From NCBI RefSeq assembly GCF_000003815.2, contig NC_049991.1, positions 21,232,112 to 21,296,111 on the forward strand: a stretch of DNA of 64,000 nt, written 5' to 3'. Under the pieces are notes generated by a model. The model saw only the letters and a program-made list of their open reading frames with translations. It was not told the DNA's origin and made no database searches. The translations under genes were made by a program, and so were the position numbers. The stretch comes from Branchiostoma floridae (taxonomy: Eukaryota; Chordata; Leptocardii; Amphioxiformes; Branchiostomatidae). Each line of letters begins with the position of its first letter. Within the stretch, counting starts at the first letter, position 1. Below, piece after piece: positions 22,695 through 33,100 of the stretch.

Positions 22695-23190
22695 CTAAAG
22701 TTTATTGCCAGTTCTTGCCCGAGGATTACATGCAATAAATGGCAAATAATGGTAAACAGCAATGCTTGCCCCCCCCCCCCCCGACAAGGTGGCTAGTTAA
22801 TGAGATCAGTAGAACTTGATCTATTTTCTGTCCTGTTGCTGCAGATTTACTTTCCCAATCGATGCGATTTGTTGCGGTATGCCAAATTGAAGTGAGAAAT
22901 GCACCAAACCCGTAAAGATACAGGGTTAAACGACTACTTTAGTCTTAAGTCTAAGACTTAAATGTTACTTATTTTTCTGACTTATTTTTCTGAGACAATG
23001 AAAGACGAAGGATCCCACCTTTTTCTGTATTGTGTCGGGTTTTGTGGTGTTAAAAAGAGAGTAGTTTTCTTTCTGTCTGTAAACGTGGAGATATTGGGAT
23101 AGAATTTAGTTTGTCCTCTTTAAAGAGCTCTTTTCTTTCTTGATCATAGACGGGACAGGTTGAAATAAAAATGCGCGTCTTCTATATTGT
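22695..23190. repeat. Dispersed ~0.4-kb repeat, copy 1
   Basis: It shares, with 43062-43392, ttcttgcccg(a/g)gg, gagacaatgaaagacgaaggat-like sequence, gtgtcgggttttgtg, and a right part ttcttgatcata followed by gttgaaataaaa. A poly-C run lies at 22769-22783. Confidence 0.6.
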
Positions 23191-23278
23191 CGGTATAACC
23201 TCCCTTCGGCGTAACACACCAGCTTCTAAATTTATATCTGTATCTAAATTATATAGGCGGTATAACAGCCCTTCGGCG

Positions 23279-23593
23279 TAAAGGTGGTGTCACACCTGCG
23301 TATATATCTAAGTCCGTATGAGGTGTGCATGGGAGTATTTGCCTCCACCAGGCCCCACAGGTCATTGTAAAAAAAAATAGAAATTGGACAAACGTAGACA
23401 GGTAACATGTCAGACGAGTTAGCTGGGTCGCTAACCATACTTCTCGGTCAGCTAACTCACCTGGCATGTTATGTATCTATATTTCTCCAATTTGTACTAT
23501 TTTTCCCGCGACCTGTGGAGCCTGGTAGAGACTAAGAGCACCATACGCACATCAAACGGACTTGAATATATACGCATGTGTGAACCCACCTTA
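23279..23593. mobile_element. ~315-bp fold-back element
   Basis: The two halves are inverted copies. The outer arms read aaggtggtgtcacacctgcg and gtgtgaacccacctt; the inner arms gagttagctgggtcgctaac and ggtcagctaactc. Non-coding MITE. Confidence 0.7.
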
Positions 23594-24073
23594 ACACACC
23601 AGCTTTGCAGGCACGCGGTGCAGCAGCAGCTGGTTATATTACACTGAACATGCCACACCTAACCTTTGTGCATCTGACTGCAAATGTTCTTTGAAACTAT
23701 CCAGTGATGATTCGCCTACTGTACTTGATGGCAACGGATGAGAGAGAGAGGATTCTAGAAAAGAACGAGTATTTGGACACATGAATACTTGTTTGAAAAA
23801 TTTGGCACATGAAGACGTGTCAATGTCTTGTTCTTGTCTGACTTGGATTAAAATACTCAGTAGTGGTACACCTACCAGTTAATTAGTCGATTTGTATATC
23901 ATGCATAATCTTTTTTTTTTTCATTTCAATATCACGGGTGTTGGTTATTGAGGCTGCTGTGCCTGTGCAGGTCGCATGGCGGCCTTGTTGGTAGTTTAGT
24001 GACTTGGAACCTGGAGGACTGAGAGATCTCAATGCTGTTCCTTGGGAAAGGCACTTATCACCTACTTTCAAAC

Positions 24074-24232
24074 CTGGTGTGTTACACCATGAGGCGGTTT
24101 ACCGGGTATGCAGCTTGTACTGTTCAGTACAAACCCGGTGTGTTACGCCATAAGGCGGTTTACCAGGTATGCAGCTTGTACTGTTCAGTACAAACCTGGT
24201 GTGTTACGCTATAAGGTAGTTTACTGGGCATG
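24074..24232. repeat. Three tandem copies of a ~57-bp repeat
   Basis: The unit is cctggtgtgttacgccataaggcggtttaccgggtatgcagcttgtactgttcagtacaaa in pieces, present three times. An inverted partial copy is at 41335-41400. It leads directly into a SINE body. Confidence 0.75.
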
Positions 24233-24480
24233 CAAAAGGTCCTGAGTTCGAAACCTGCCATTTTGTGCCCTTGGCAAAGGCACTTTACACGACGTTCCTC
24301 ACTTCATTTAGTTCGGAAAATGTGTACCTAGCTTCGGCTAGGCCCGTCCCTAGGACAGGACTTTAAATGGAGGTACCGTGTTGGGGGATAGCCACATCGA
24401 ACGCATGTTAAAGAACCCCCCGCACTTATCAGAGTAGGGGTCCTTCCCGGTGTGAGTGGATCAAACCTTACAGTTTAGTC
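24233..24480 (+). mobile_element. SINE copy with B box and body
   Basis: It contains gagttcgaaacc (B-box-like), tttacacgacgttcctcac, gcttcggctaggcccgtccc and gcatgttaaagaacc, matching the full SINE at 15206-15577. The A-box end is not clear. Confidence 0.7.
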
Positions 24481-24829
24481 TCCGGTTTGACATCTTGCAA
24501 TGGTGCTTGTCACCTGTTATATTAATCCTTCCACAAATATGGTAATACTGAATAGATAAATAAAATGATAATAAAAACTGGAGAGGTAACATTTCCAAGC
24601 AAATATGTAATGTTTACCACCACATGTTGTAGTCTAATACTTGTTACTGTTCTGTTTATCCTTATGTTAACACATTTCTGAATTTAGTGACCTGAGCCCC
24701 TCTATGTCTGTACTTAGCCATTTGCTACATTATGAAACCAAACACCACAGGTTGCGTTCTTCCAGTAACCATGGTGACAGCCGTATGGGCCAGGTCGTTG
24801 ACCTTATTTGTTTGAAAAAGAGGAAACAG

Positions 24830-25125
24830 AGCAAAACACCGAAAAATGAAGACCACAGCATGTGCAGATCAAAAGATACAAAAAATCAAAGTTCTGCTGC
24901 AGTACCAAGGTCACAAACCAGAAGGCCCAAAATCGACCTTGACCTTCGTCTTCCGAACACTAACCTACATACCAAATAGCATTACAATCCATCCAGAGGT
25001 TCTTAAGTTATGCTAACCACAAATATCCGGAAACACAAACACACACACAGACACACAGACAGACAGACACACACACAGGCACACCAAAAACTATACCTCC
25101 ATTTTTCATGGAAGTAAACAGCATG
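24830..25125. repeat. Dispersed repeat with ACAGACAGAC core
   Basis: The order tcgaccttgaccttcg, ccatccagaggttcttaag, acacagacagacagac and ccatttttcatggaagtaa resembles 42420-42640 (ccatccaaggcttctcgag, acagacagacat). An old dispersed repeat. Confidence 0.5.
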
Positions 25126-25639
25126 TTCACCTTCCGTGCAGACAAACAAAATTTAAGACGCCAGGCCTTGTGCTCACCCTAGAATGGTGGTTGATTGGGA
25201 TGCAGTGTTGCGCGTCCCGCTAAATTGGCTCATGAGCCTGATCCTCCTCGCCTCGGTCCGACTTAACATATCAGCCCAGCCGGGTAAATTAATTTGCTGT
25301 GCCGTATGAGTTATAGATCAGACATTTGCGGATTTCCACGCGTGTAAAGGAACATGACGGGTGAACAGTTGGGTGGAATGTGTACCTGGGATATTGATTA
25401 CTATAATAGCAAAATATTTCATCTTCAAAAACTGGTGCAGAAACCAAAGTCAGGGAAATCAGACTGGTGACATGGACAGATCATTCAAAGCTGAATTACA
25501 ATTGTACCTTAGCGATGTTAAGAAACAGCACAGAAATGTTCTGTCACGCTTGTAATTAATGTTTCTATTGCACAGTTGTGATTTGTAAAGTACTGTTTTG
25601 TATTTTGAATAAAGCCTGAAAGAAAAAATGAACCTGGGA

Positions 25640-26050
25640 GGGATTAAAATTACTTGTGACAGGCTGCAGACTGATTTAAAAGACGAAATAAAAAATAAAA
25701 AATTCTGCTGAACAAACAGCGAATTTCATTTTCGTTCTTTACTGTCTTAAAGATTGTGGTTGCAAGAAGTCGTTATTTCAAACACGATTACGTTCAGAAA
25801 TACAGTTGTATTTGTTTGATATAAATATTATGCATGAGAATAAGCCATAACAGGCTAGAAACCGATTTAAAAGTTAAAACAGAAACTAAAATGGTGCTGA
25901 ACTAACACCGGATTTCGTTTTGTTTTCGTTTCTCACTCACGATTACATTTAGAATTACAGTGTTATTTGACTGTCGTAAATATACGAAATGAGAATACGC
26001 CGTGACAGTAAAACGTAAAAAACTGAAAAGATGCTGAAATAACACCTGTT
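25640..26050. repeat. Three diverged tandem units of 150-200 bp
   Basis: Each unit has gtgacag/taacaggct, (c/g)tgatttaaaag, gctgaac/taacac, ttcgttt.ct, and acgattac.tt.agaa.tacagt. AT-rich and non-coding. Confidence 0.65.
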
Positions 26051-26261
26051 TTATTGGGAGTTTGGTTTTTATTGTTGTAAAAACACTGTTTGGGGAAGGT
26101 TTTTTTTCTGTATAACACGCTAACATGTGGGTTGAATCTCTGCTCTTCTCTTCTTTTAGTGCTACCCTTCATATCTGGACGTTTCTCAATATTTCAGCAA
26201 AGCACACATAAGTGCCATAATGAGCATCATCTATAACAATAGAGGCATTTCTACCAGGTAG

Positions 26262-26885
26262 ACCTTATAAAACTCATCAAAATTTGTGTACCACAAGCTT
26301 ACATAAATTACGTGATAAAGAGAAAAAGTCAAAATAAAACAATTTACTATAGTTAGAAGTCAGAAATTAATCCACGAAATCAATCTGTTCTAATCTAGAA
26401 AGAAAATTAAAAAAAAAACACAATTGTATCGTTTAAGCACCAGAGAATATGCCAATACGTCATCGGTAGATCTTAAGATAATCCGAGCAGATGCAGCCGA
26501 GGCTTTGTACTTGGCAGGGGAACTTGTAGACACGTGTGGGAGTCTGGCAGGACCAGAAAACAAGATGTCACAGGAAATCTTCCATCTATAGAATCATTTG
26601 TATCAGTGATCGGCAATCTAAAACTCATAACAATTTGTGTACAACAAGCTGAACAGTAAACTTACACGTTAAAGGAAAAGGTCAAGATTCGCCAGTAATC
26701 AATCTACGAAATCTGTCTCTTTGAATCTAAAAAGAAGGAGAAAGAAAACAATAGTATCGTTTAATCACTAGAGAATATATCAATACGTCATAGCTAGATT
26801 TTAAGATAATCTGAAAAGATGCAGCTGAGGCTCTGTATTTGGCATTGGGACCAGACAACAGGATGTCACAGGAAATCCGCGCTCC
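26262..26885. repeat. Two ~300-bp direct copies
   Basis: Copies at about 26262-26580 and 26620-26880 share gtatcgttta..cac.agagaat, caatacgtcat, agataatc.ga..agatgcag and gatgtcacaggaaatc. An old local duplication. Confidence 0.75.
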
Positions 26886-27049
26886 CTCGGGTTTTAAGCT
26901 TTTACTTCTGAAAATGTCAAACGATCACAGAGCAAGGAAAAGCGGCCTGCTGGCAAATTCTTAGGCTTCCCATGAATAAAGAAAGGTTCAAACCAACAAA
27001 AAGCTGTCAGCTGTGAAGATGAACTCATTCAAATGCGCCGCATCAAGGT

Positions 27050-27360
27050 CTTTATTTAGACATTGATCAAGTTCTGTAACATGCATAGCTGGTGCCCAAT
27101 ACCAGCTAAGCTGCCAGGGTTTGCCCTGTATTGCATGTCTTCAATCTTAATGAATAAAATGAAATAAAAATTGCTGGTTTGTGGAATTGTTGACTTAAAG
27201 GAAGGTATAGATATGTACAATATTGTACTTATATCTGTCATCACAACTATCATTGCAACAATGATAAACTCGACGCAGTCTGGCTCTTTTTTTATACTAT
27301 GAACAACAGTATTGTAATATATTGGTTGATTGATTGATTGATTGATTGATTGATTAAACA
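27050..27360. repeat. Retroelement-like 3' tail and (ATTG)n microsatellite
   Basis: The sequence gaataaaatgaaataaaaattg at about 27150 looks like the end of a retroposed copy. ttgattgattgattg repeats fill 27321-27356. No gene. Confidence 0.5.
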
Positions 27361-27559
27361 GCATTCACTTGAGTATTTACTCGTTTGATGTCTTAGCAAG
27401 GTGCAATATTGTTCATCTCCAAGACCAGATCTATAAATGTTCACATCCTAGTACAGTACAAGTTTATCTAAACAACACATACACGTCATTGAAGATCCAG
27501 ATTGACTACTTGAGTACTATATTAGTATCCATGCAGTATACTTGTTGTCTTATTTGATA

Positions 27560-28680
27560 TCACAACACATGTTTCAACCGACAACATCGGCGTCTTGAGT
27601 GCCTTGCTGCTTCAAGACGTCTTCGAGAGGTATCTTGAGCCTTGCCGACGTCTTAAGACCTCCCCGTGACGTCTTGATGTGTATGACGCTCGCCAGGTGT
27701 GACGAGTGAGACGCGAAGTCTTCATTTCCTGTCGGAAGTTCCGCGTCCCTACAGGAGCGTCTGTGACGTGATTATCTCCGGATAACGGCGTAATGAACTG
27801 CCGTTTCTGTTCCGTAACTTCTCTATGGCGTGGGCAGGTGGACGGGAAAAAGCTCATCGTGGGTTCATTTAACTCAGTGCTGATCTGTTTCAGTTGTGTA
27901 AAAAAGGAATAAGAGAGATACCTTAATTACGGAGAGATTTTTAACAAAGCATGTATACAATTACCGTTGCAAAAAAAAATGTTATTGAAGTGCGAGTCCC
28001 GTTCAATCTATGAAGACCATCATTTAAAAGAGTACGACCTGGTTCCGGCCTGTAACAACAATGATATTGGCCTGAAAATCACGGAATACATAGAATGCTC
28101 CAGGCCATGCAAGTAATGGCTTAACTATGTAAGGAAATAGGTGTAAGGAAATGTTGCCCCAGTCTTCTTGCTTATACGTCAGGCCCGTTATACGGACACG
28201 CATGTTCCGTGTAACACTCATGACTAGGGGTGGGTACCGGTACGGAAATTACAGCTGCAGGTTTGGTTCAGGTCCAGAAGACCGGGTCGTGGTCTGGACC
28301 TGAACCTGGACCTAACTGTTCTTGAAAACTTGCGAATGGGCGATAATCAAAACAATGGTCGATGTCAAAGGAATCTGTTTGGTGGACTCTCTGACGCCCA
28401 CTGGTATTTAAAAAATTTCTGCAATTAAACTCTGTAATTTCAATATAAAAACTTGGCAGAAATGACAATTAACTCTACTCTAACTCTGATATTTTCTTTG
28501 ACCGGTAATTCCAAAACTTGTGAGTGACTGCCGACATTTTCTAATAGGTCCAAAATTCGGTCTACTGTCTTATTCAGATCCGTTTTTTTGTACCGGTCCA
28601 ACAGATCGGTATCTTTTCTACCGGCCCAATAAAAAGATATCCCTACTCATCATGACTCTTCGCTCATCGTACACCCCCCG
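27560..28680. other. Gene-free stretch
   Basis: It contains reiterated gacgtctt/aagacgtc words at 27590-27680. No recognisable exon. Confidence 0.4.
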
Positions 28681-28691
28681 CCTACACCTTG

Positions 28692-28935
28692 AAGGTGCAC
28701 TCTTACCGGACGTGGGGCACGCTTGCGGCATTGCTGCGTTCGTTCACTGCGTCGCTGTTTTGTTATTTTTTCCGATTCTTTAAAAACCAGATATTGTGTA
28801 ATACGTATGACATAGAAGACGACAAAATACACAACAAGTAAAAAAAATCCGTTCTTTATCTCTGAAATTCGTTGAGTATCTTTTGAACCCCGCAGTGCCG
28901 CAAGCGTGCCCCACATTCGGTGAGAGTGCACCTTA
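28692..28935. mobile_element. MITE family 1, copy 1
   Basis: Inverted ends aggtgcactcttaccgga and gtgagagtgcacctt, each followed by cgtggggcacgcttgcgg or its complement. The interior has ctctgaaattcgttgagtat. Other copies are at 29667, 37350, 54526, 56750 (partial) and 62155. Confidence 0.85.
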
Positions 28936-29666
28936 AGGCAGAGAAGACCGGTACTTTTCCTCTGAACACCGAGTTCGACATAAATAAGATAATGTCCCTG
29001 ATGAACGATGGTCATAAAACCCACCTGCACGACTCATTATGATCTATTGCCGAGATTTTACCGAGGCGTTTATTGTGTTTACCAGTGGCAAAACCTGGAT
29101 GATGTCGGAGCTGTTGGAGAACGATATAAGTACATTTTAGAATGTTTATAGAACGTTGTTTCTATCGTGTAGCTTTCTTGCAAAGGTTTGAGTACGGACA
29201 TAGTACATGTGACGGTTTATATTGAATATTGATGTGCTTAAATTACGTTTTATATGACCTTAAACATGTATTCATTCAGCAAGTACGAATTTTAGATTGT
29301 ACATATAATGTTTCTTCCAATAGTTTGCAAATGTGTAAGTCCTGAAATATTACATACATGGGGATTCTTATCCAAATTGATAATCGATGTTCTTACTATG
29401 TTTTACTATGTTTCTAGTATTATAAACATGTAACAATCAAGTCAAGTCATTCCCCCTGCATTAATGCGTACTTCAGTTATCTGCGGGTTTTGCGCACTCT
29501 CGCCCGCCCACCACGGATCCGCTACAGCAACACCTTTTAATAAACTTGATAAGATCGTCTTCAGAGAAATCGTCTTCTTAAGGCGTGAAATAAGTTATCA
29601 AGGACGTGACGTCACACTTTCATATTTCTAAGAAGGTGTGACGTCAGGTCCTATCACGTTTGAGAA

Positions 29667-29904
29667 TGGTGCACTCTCACCGGACTTGGAGTACGCTTGC
29701 GGCACTGCGGGGTTCGAAAGATACTCAACGAATTTCAGAGATAAAGAACGAATTTCCTTATTTTTTGTGTATTTTGTCGTCTACTTTTACGTTTTACGCA
29801 ATGTCTAAATTTTAAAAATAGGAGAAAATAAAATAAAACAGTGACGCAGTGAACGAACCCCGCAGTGCCGCAAGCGTGCCCCACGTCCAGTGAGAATGCA
29901 CCTG
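29667..29904. mobile_element. MITE family 1, copy 2
   Basis: Ends ggtgcactctcaccgga and ccagtgagaatgcacc, with an interior identical in layout to copy 1. It lies about 100 bases upstream of the gene E TATA box. Confidence 0.85.
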
Positions 29905-30007
29905 AAGAAGTCTGGGATATGGTAATTCTCGTCAGGGCGTGTCACCGTGAAAAATCACAGGTTCATCTAAATGAAAATAAAGTGCACGAGGATTATTATG
30001 ACATAGA

Positions 30008-30020
30008 TATATATTTAAGG
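30008..30020 (+). promoter_or_regulatory. TATA-like box of gene E
   Basis: TATATATTTAAGG lies about 50 bases before the gene E ATG. Confidence 0.5.
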
Positions 30021-30069
30021 TTTCGGAGTGCTGCCAACAGTTAGTTGCACGGTTTGTACGGAGAGCAGT

Positions 30070-30147
30070 ATGGTTGGTACGGAGGTGTTGGCGCTGACGG
30101 TTCTCTCTGTCTTCCTCCTGCCGGGGGAGGCGCTGGTGCTCACTAGG
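30070..30147 (+). CDS. Gene E exon 1: signal peptide and LVLTR
   Basis: 26 codons (MVGTEVLALTVLSVFLLPGE...LVLTR), then GTGAGT. The hydrophobic core and GEA cleavage site leave LVLTR as the N-terminus. Confidence 0.82.
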
Positions 30148-33100
30148 GTGAGTGACATCTGTCAATCATCACTTTGAAAAGCTGTTGCATTTCGTTAGTT
30201 TCTTTATAATACTAAACTTCCTACCAACAGATAGATACACGGATCAAATTTTCAACGACCACTGTCGCCTTCTATAGGATCAAAATGACGCTGGTTAAGA
30301 AGTCGACAGTGTTCGTTGAAAATTTGATCCGCGTAAACCTTTGTGCTGGAAGAATGTTTGGCATTGTACCATGATTACTACCAACACAGATAAGATTTCA
30401 TGATATATGTATGTTTGTCAGCCCCTCGTTCCACTAACCGACAATCTTGCTGCGATCTAAATTAAATCCGTGTAATCCTTGATTTCCTGTTTGAAATACC
30501 ACGCAAAGTGTAAAAGTGTTAACAGACTCGTTTCTCTATCTAAATGTATGATATTCGTCTGGTGCTTTTGTCAAAATTTGTGTTATAGTGAGGCCACCGC
30601 CCTACTGGAATGAATGTGTCTGAAAAGCTTTGTACTGGCATAAATCTACGTTTGCTATGAAGCGAAAAACACTTGGAGTAGGTAGAGTGAAGAGGAAGTC
30701 TGTATATCTATGCTTTTGTAAAATGAGTTTCCAAGATAAGTAACCCGTTAGTCCACAACATTACAGCGATACATCAGTTAACTCATTTCATCTTTATACG
30801 CAGGGGGTAAATGCATGTATAAGCAGCAAGTGTGTTTTATGTTACCTGCAGTGAAAGCTTAAGTCGTCTGCTCGTACGTATTCCCAATTCTTAAACACAC
30901 CAAATCTTTTGCATAGTCACTCGTGGTATGTAGTATACTTTTCTAAGAGATTCAGTGTTGTCGTATGCTTTTTCAAAGATTCAGTTTTGGAATACTTTTT
31001 CAGAGATTCATATGATATCGGGTGTATTTGCAGCCAGTAGGTACCCAAAGTGAGGGTAATGAGGCTGTTTAACGTGGTCGAGGCACCTCCTCGAACACGG
31101 GATCCCCGTTTTACGTCCATCCTGGAAGACGAGTTATGCCTTGATATGAAAGAAACATTTGTATATTATGATTACTAGATGATTACCTCGATTTCAACGA
31201 TTGGTAAAGATTCCTTTAGGTCGGTTTCTGACGTACAAAGATTCCAACGTACTGGAAAATACACTCTACGGTCCCCTTTTTACTAGAAGACGATCGCGCT
31301 GCGCTCCAACTGCGACCTAAAGTAGTTATGTGTAATTTTCGATTTCATACTGGGTATATTATACGAAATGTAAAAGTGTGACTGAAAAGACCAAAAACAC
31401 ACAAAACGTGAAAAGATTTGTTTGTTTTTCTATACATTTCGTTGAGCGATCTGTCAAAACTTAGGTCACAGAGAGAGCGTAACGAAAGCGCCGTCTTTGT
31501 GGAAAGGGGGTATTACACATATACCTCCCACGGAAAATCACACCTTAACCCGAGAGGCCATGTCAATCGGTTCGCTCCACCCTGATTGACTTGTGTTATC
31601 GCACAGTGTGTCTGTAGCATTCTCTGTACTGCCTGTCATGATCTGTTAGTTCTAGACCGAGAAATGCTGACCATCACTAAGTCGCACGTTTAGGAACTAG
31701 AAGGTTATTTCGATGAAGGTTAGACATCCAGGTAATGAGAGACGCCACGTAGCAATAACTCAAGCAACTGGTTATGATTTTGGAAACGGTCAGACAGAAT
31801 CCTGGCTATTAATTAACGTTGTTATTTGAACAGGTTATAAGACCTTAGACTTTTAGCTAACCAACAAGTTTGATGCAAGTTAAGTTGCAGACACACAGCT
31901 ACAAAGAATCGAAGAGAATAAGTTGAAATCTGTGTTGGTAAATTTCGTTCTGAAGCGGGGTTAAATTGTAAAGTCCAACACAAACATTTTTGACAATTTT
32001 TCGTATTCGTCAGGGAACTCTTTTTCAAGGAATTTCGTTCGTTAACAAATGTTGAAGCGGGACAGTTTGGTATATCTCATGGTTGTATTGGAAAATCACG
32101 AATAACTTCTCCACATACAATGACAATGGACGGTATGGCCGAACAGGTGTCAAAGGACAGAAATTCTTTTAATCATCTCTATAAGTGTAAAAAAAAGAAC
32201 GCCCACGCCTACGGTTATCGTCTGATTTTCATCGAAGATCCATTGCTGGCCATTTCTTGGAAATTTCAAGAGTCATCTACTTCGAAATCCCTAAGGTAAC
32301 ATTATCGTTGGAAAAACATCCAAAATTAAGTTCAACAGCATTAAATGTTTCTTGATCTGTCCCCTGACTATTCCATTAACAAATTCATCGCACCGACTGG
32401 GATAAGTTTATCAGTTGTTGAGTGACGTCATGAGTCACAGAGTGACGTTTTTATCGGCTTTTCGGATGACCGAAAGTGATGAAATTCATCTCTTCATCTC
32501 TACCGGGGACTTCGGATGGGAAACTGATCTCGTTAACTTTGGTTGAAGATGGACAATTGGGTAAGTCCGATGTTGTATTGGAAATTCCTACATTCTACTT
32601 AATCATCTTCATAAGCGTAAAAAAAGAAACGCCCACGCCTACGGTTATCTTCCGATTTCTATACAGGATCCATTGCTTTGCTGGCCATTTCGTGGATATA
32701 TCAGGAAGCATCTACTTCGAAATCCAGTCCCTAAGATACCAATATCGTTGGAAAAACATCAAAAATCAAGTGCAACAGCATAAAATGTTTCTTGATCTAT
32801 CCCATGAGTATGAATTCAACAAATCCATCGTGCCGACAGAGAGAAGTTGATCAGTTGTTGAGTGACGTAGTACGTTACAGGGTGATGGTCACAAGGGCTG
32901 TTTTTACCGGCTGGAGGCGTTTCTGATGACAGAAAGGGATGAAATTCATCATTCATATCTACCGGGAACTTCGGACGTGACGCTGCTCAGCTAGAGGAAA
33001 AAGTGATTACCGAATGAAAAGTCAGCTTGTTGATAATGTCGCAAGTTTAATTGGTCACTCCATCAACGTGAGTGGGTTTCTGACAGCCTGAACTTTATGC

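Noticed and set aside
24704-24979. 91-codon plus-strand frame
   Set aside because: It runs into a dispersed repeat with an ACAGACAG core and has no recognised domain.
32476-32850. 124-codon plus-strand frame
   Set aside because: It overlies a duplicated repeat whose other copy does not keep the frame.
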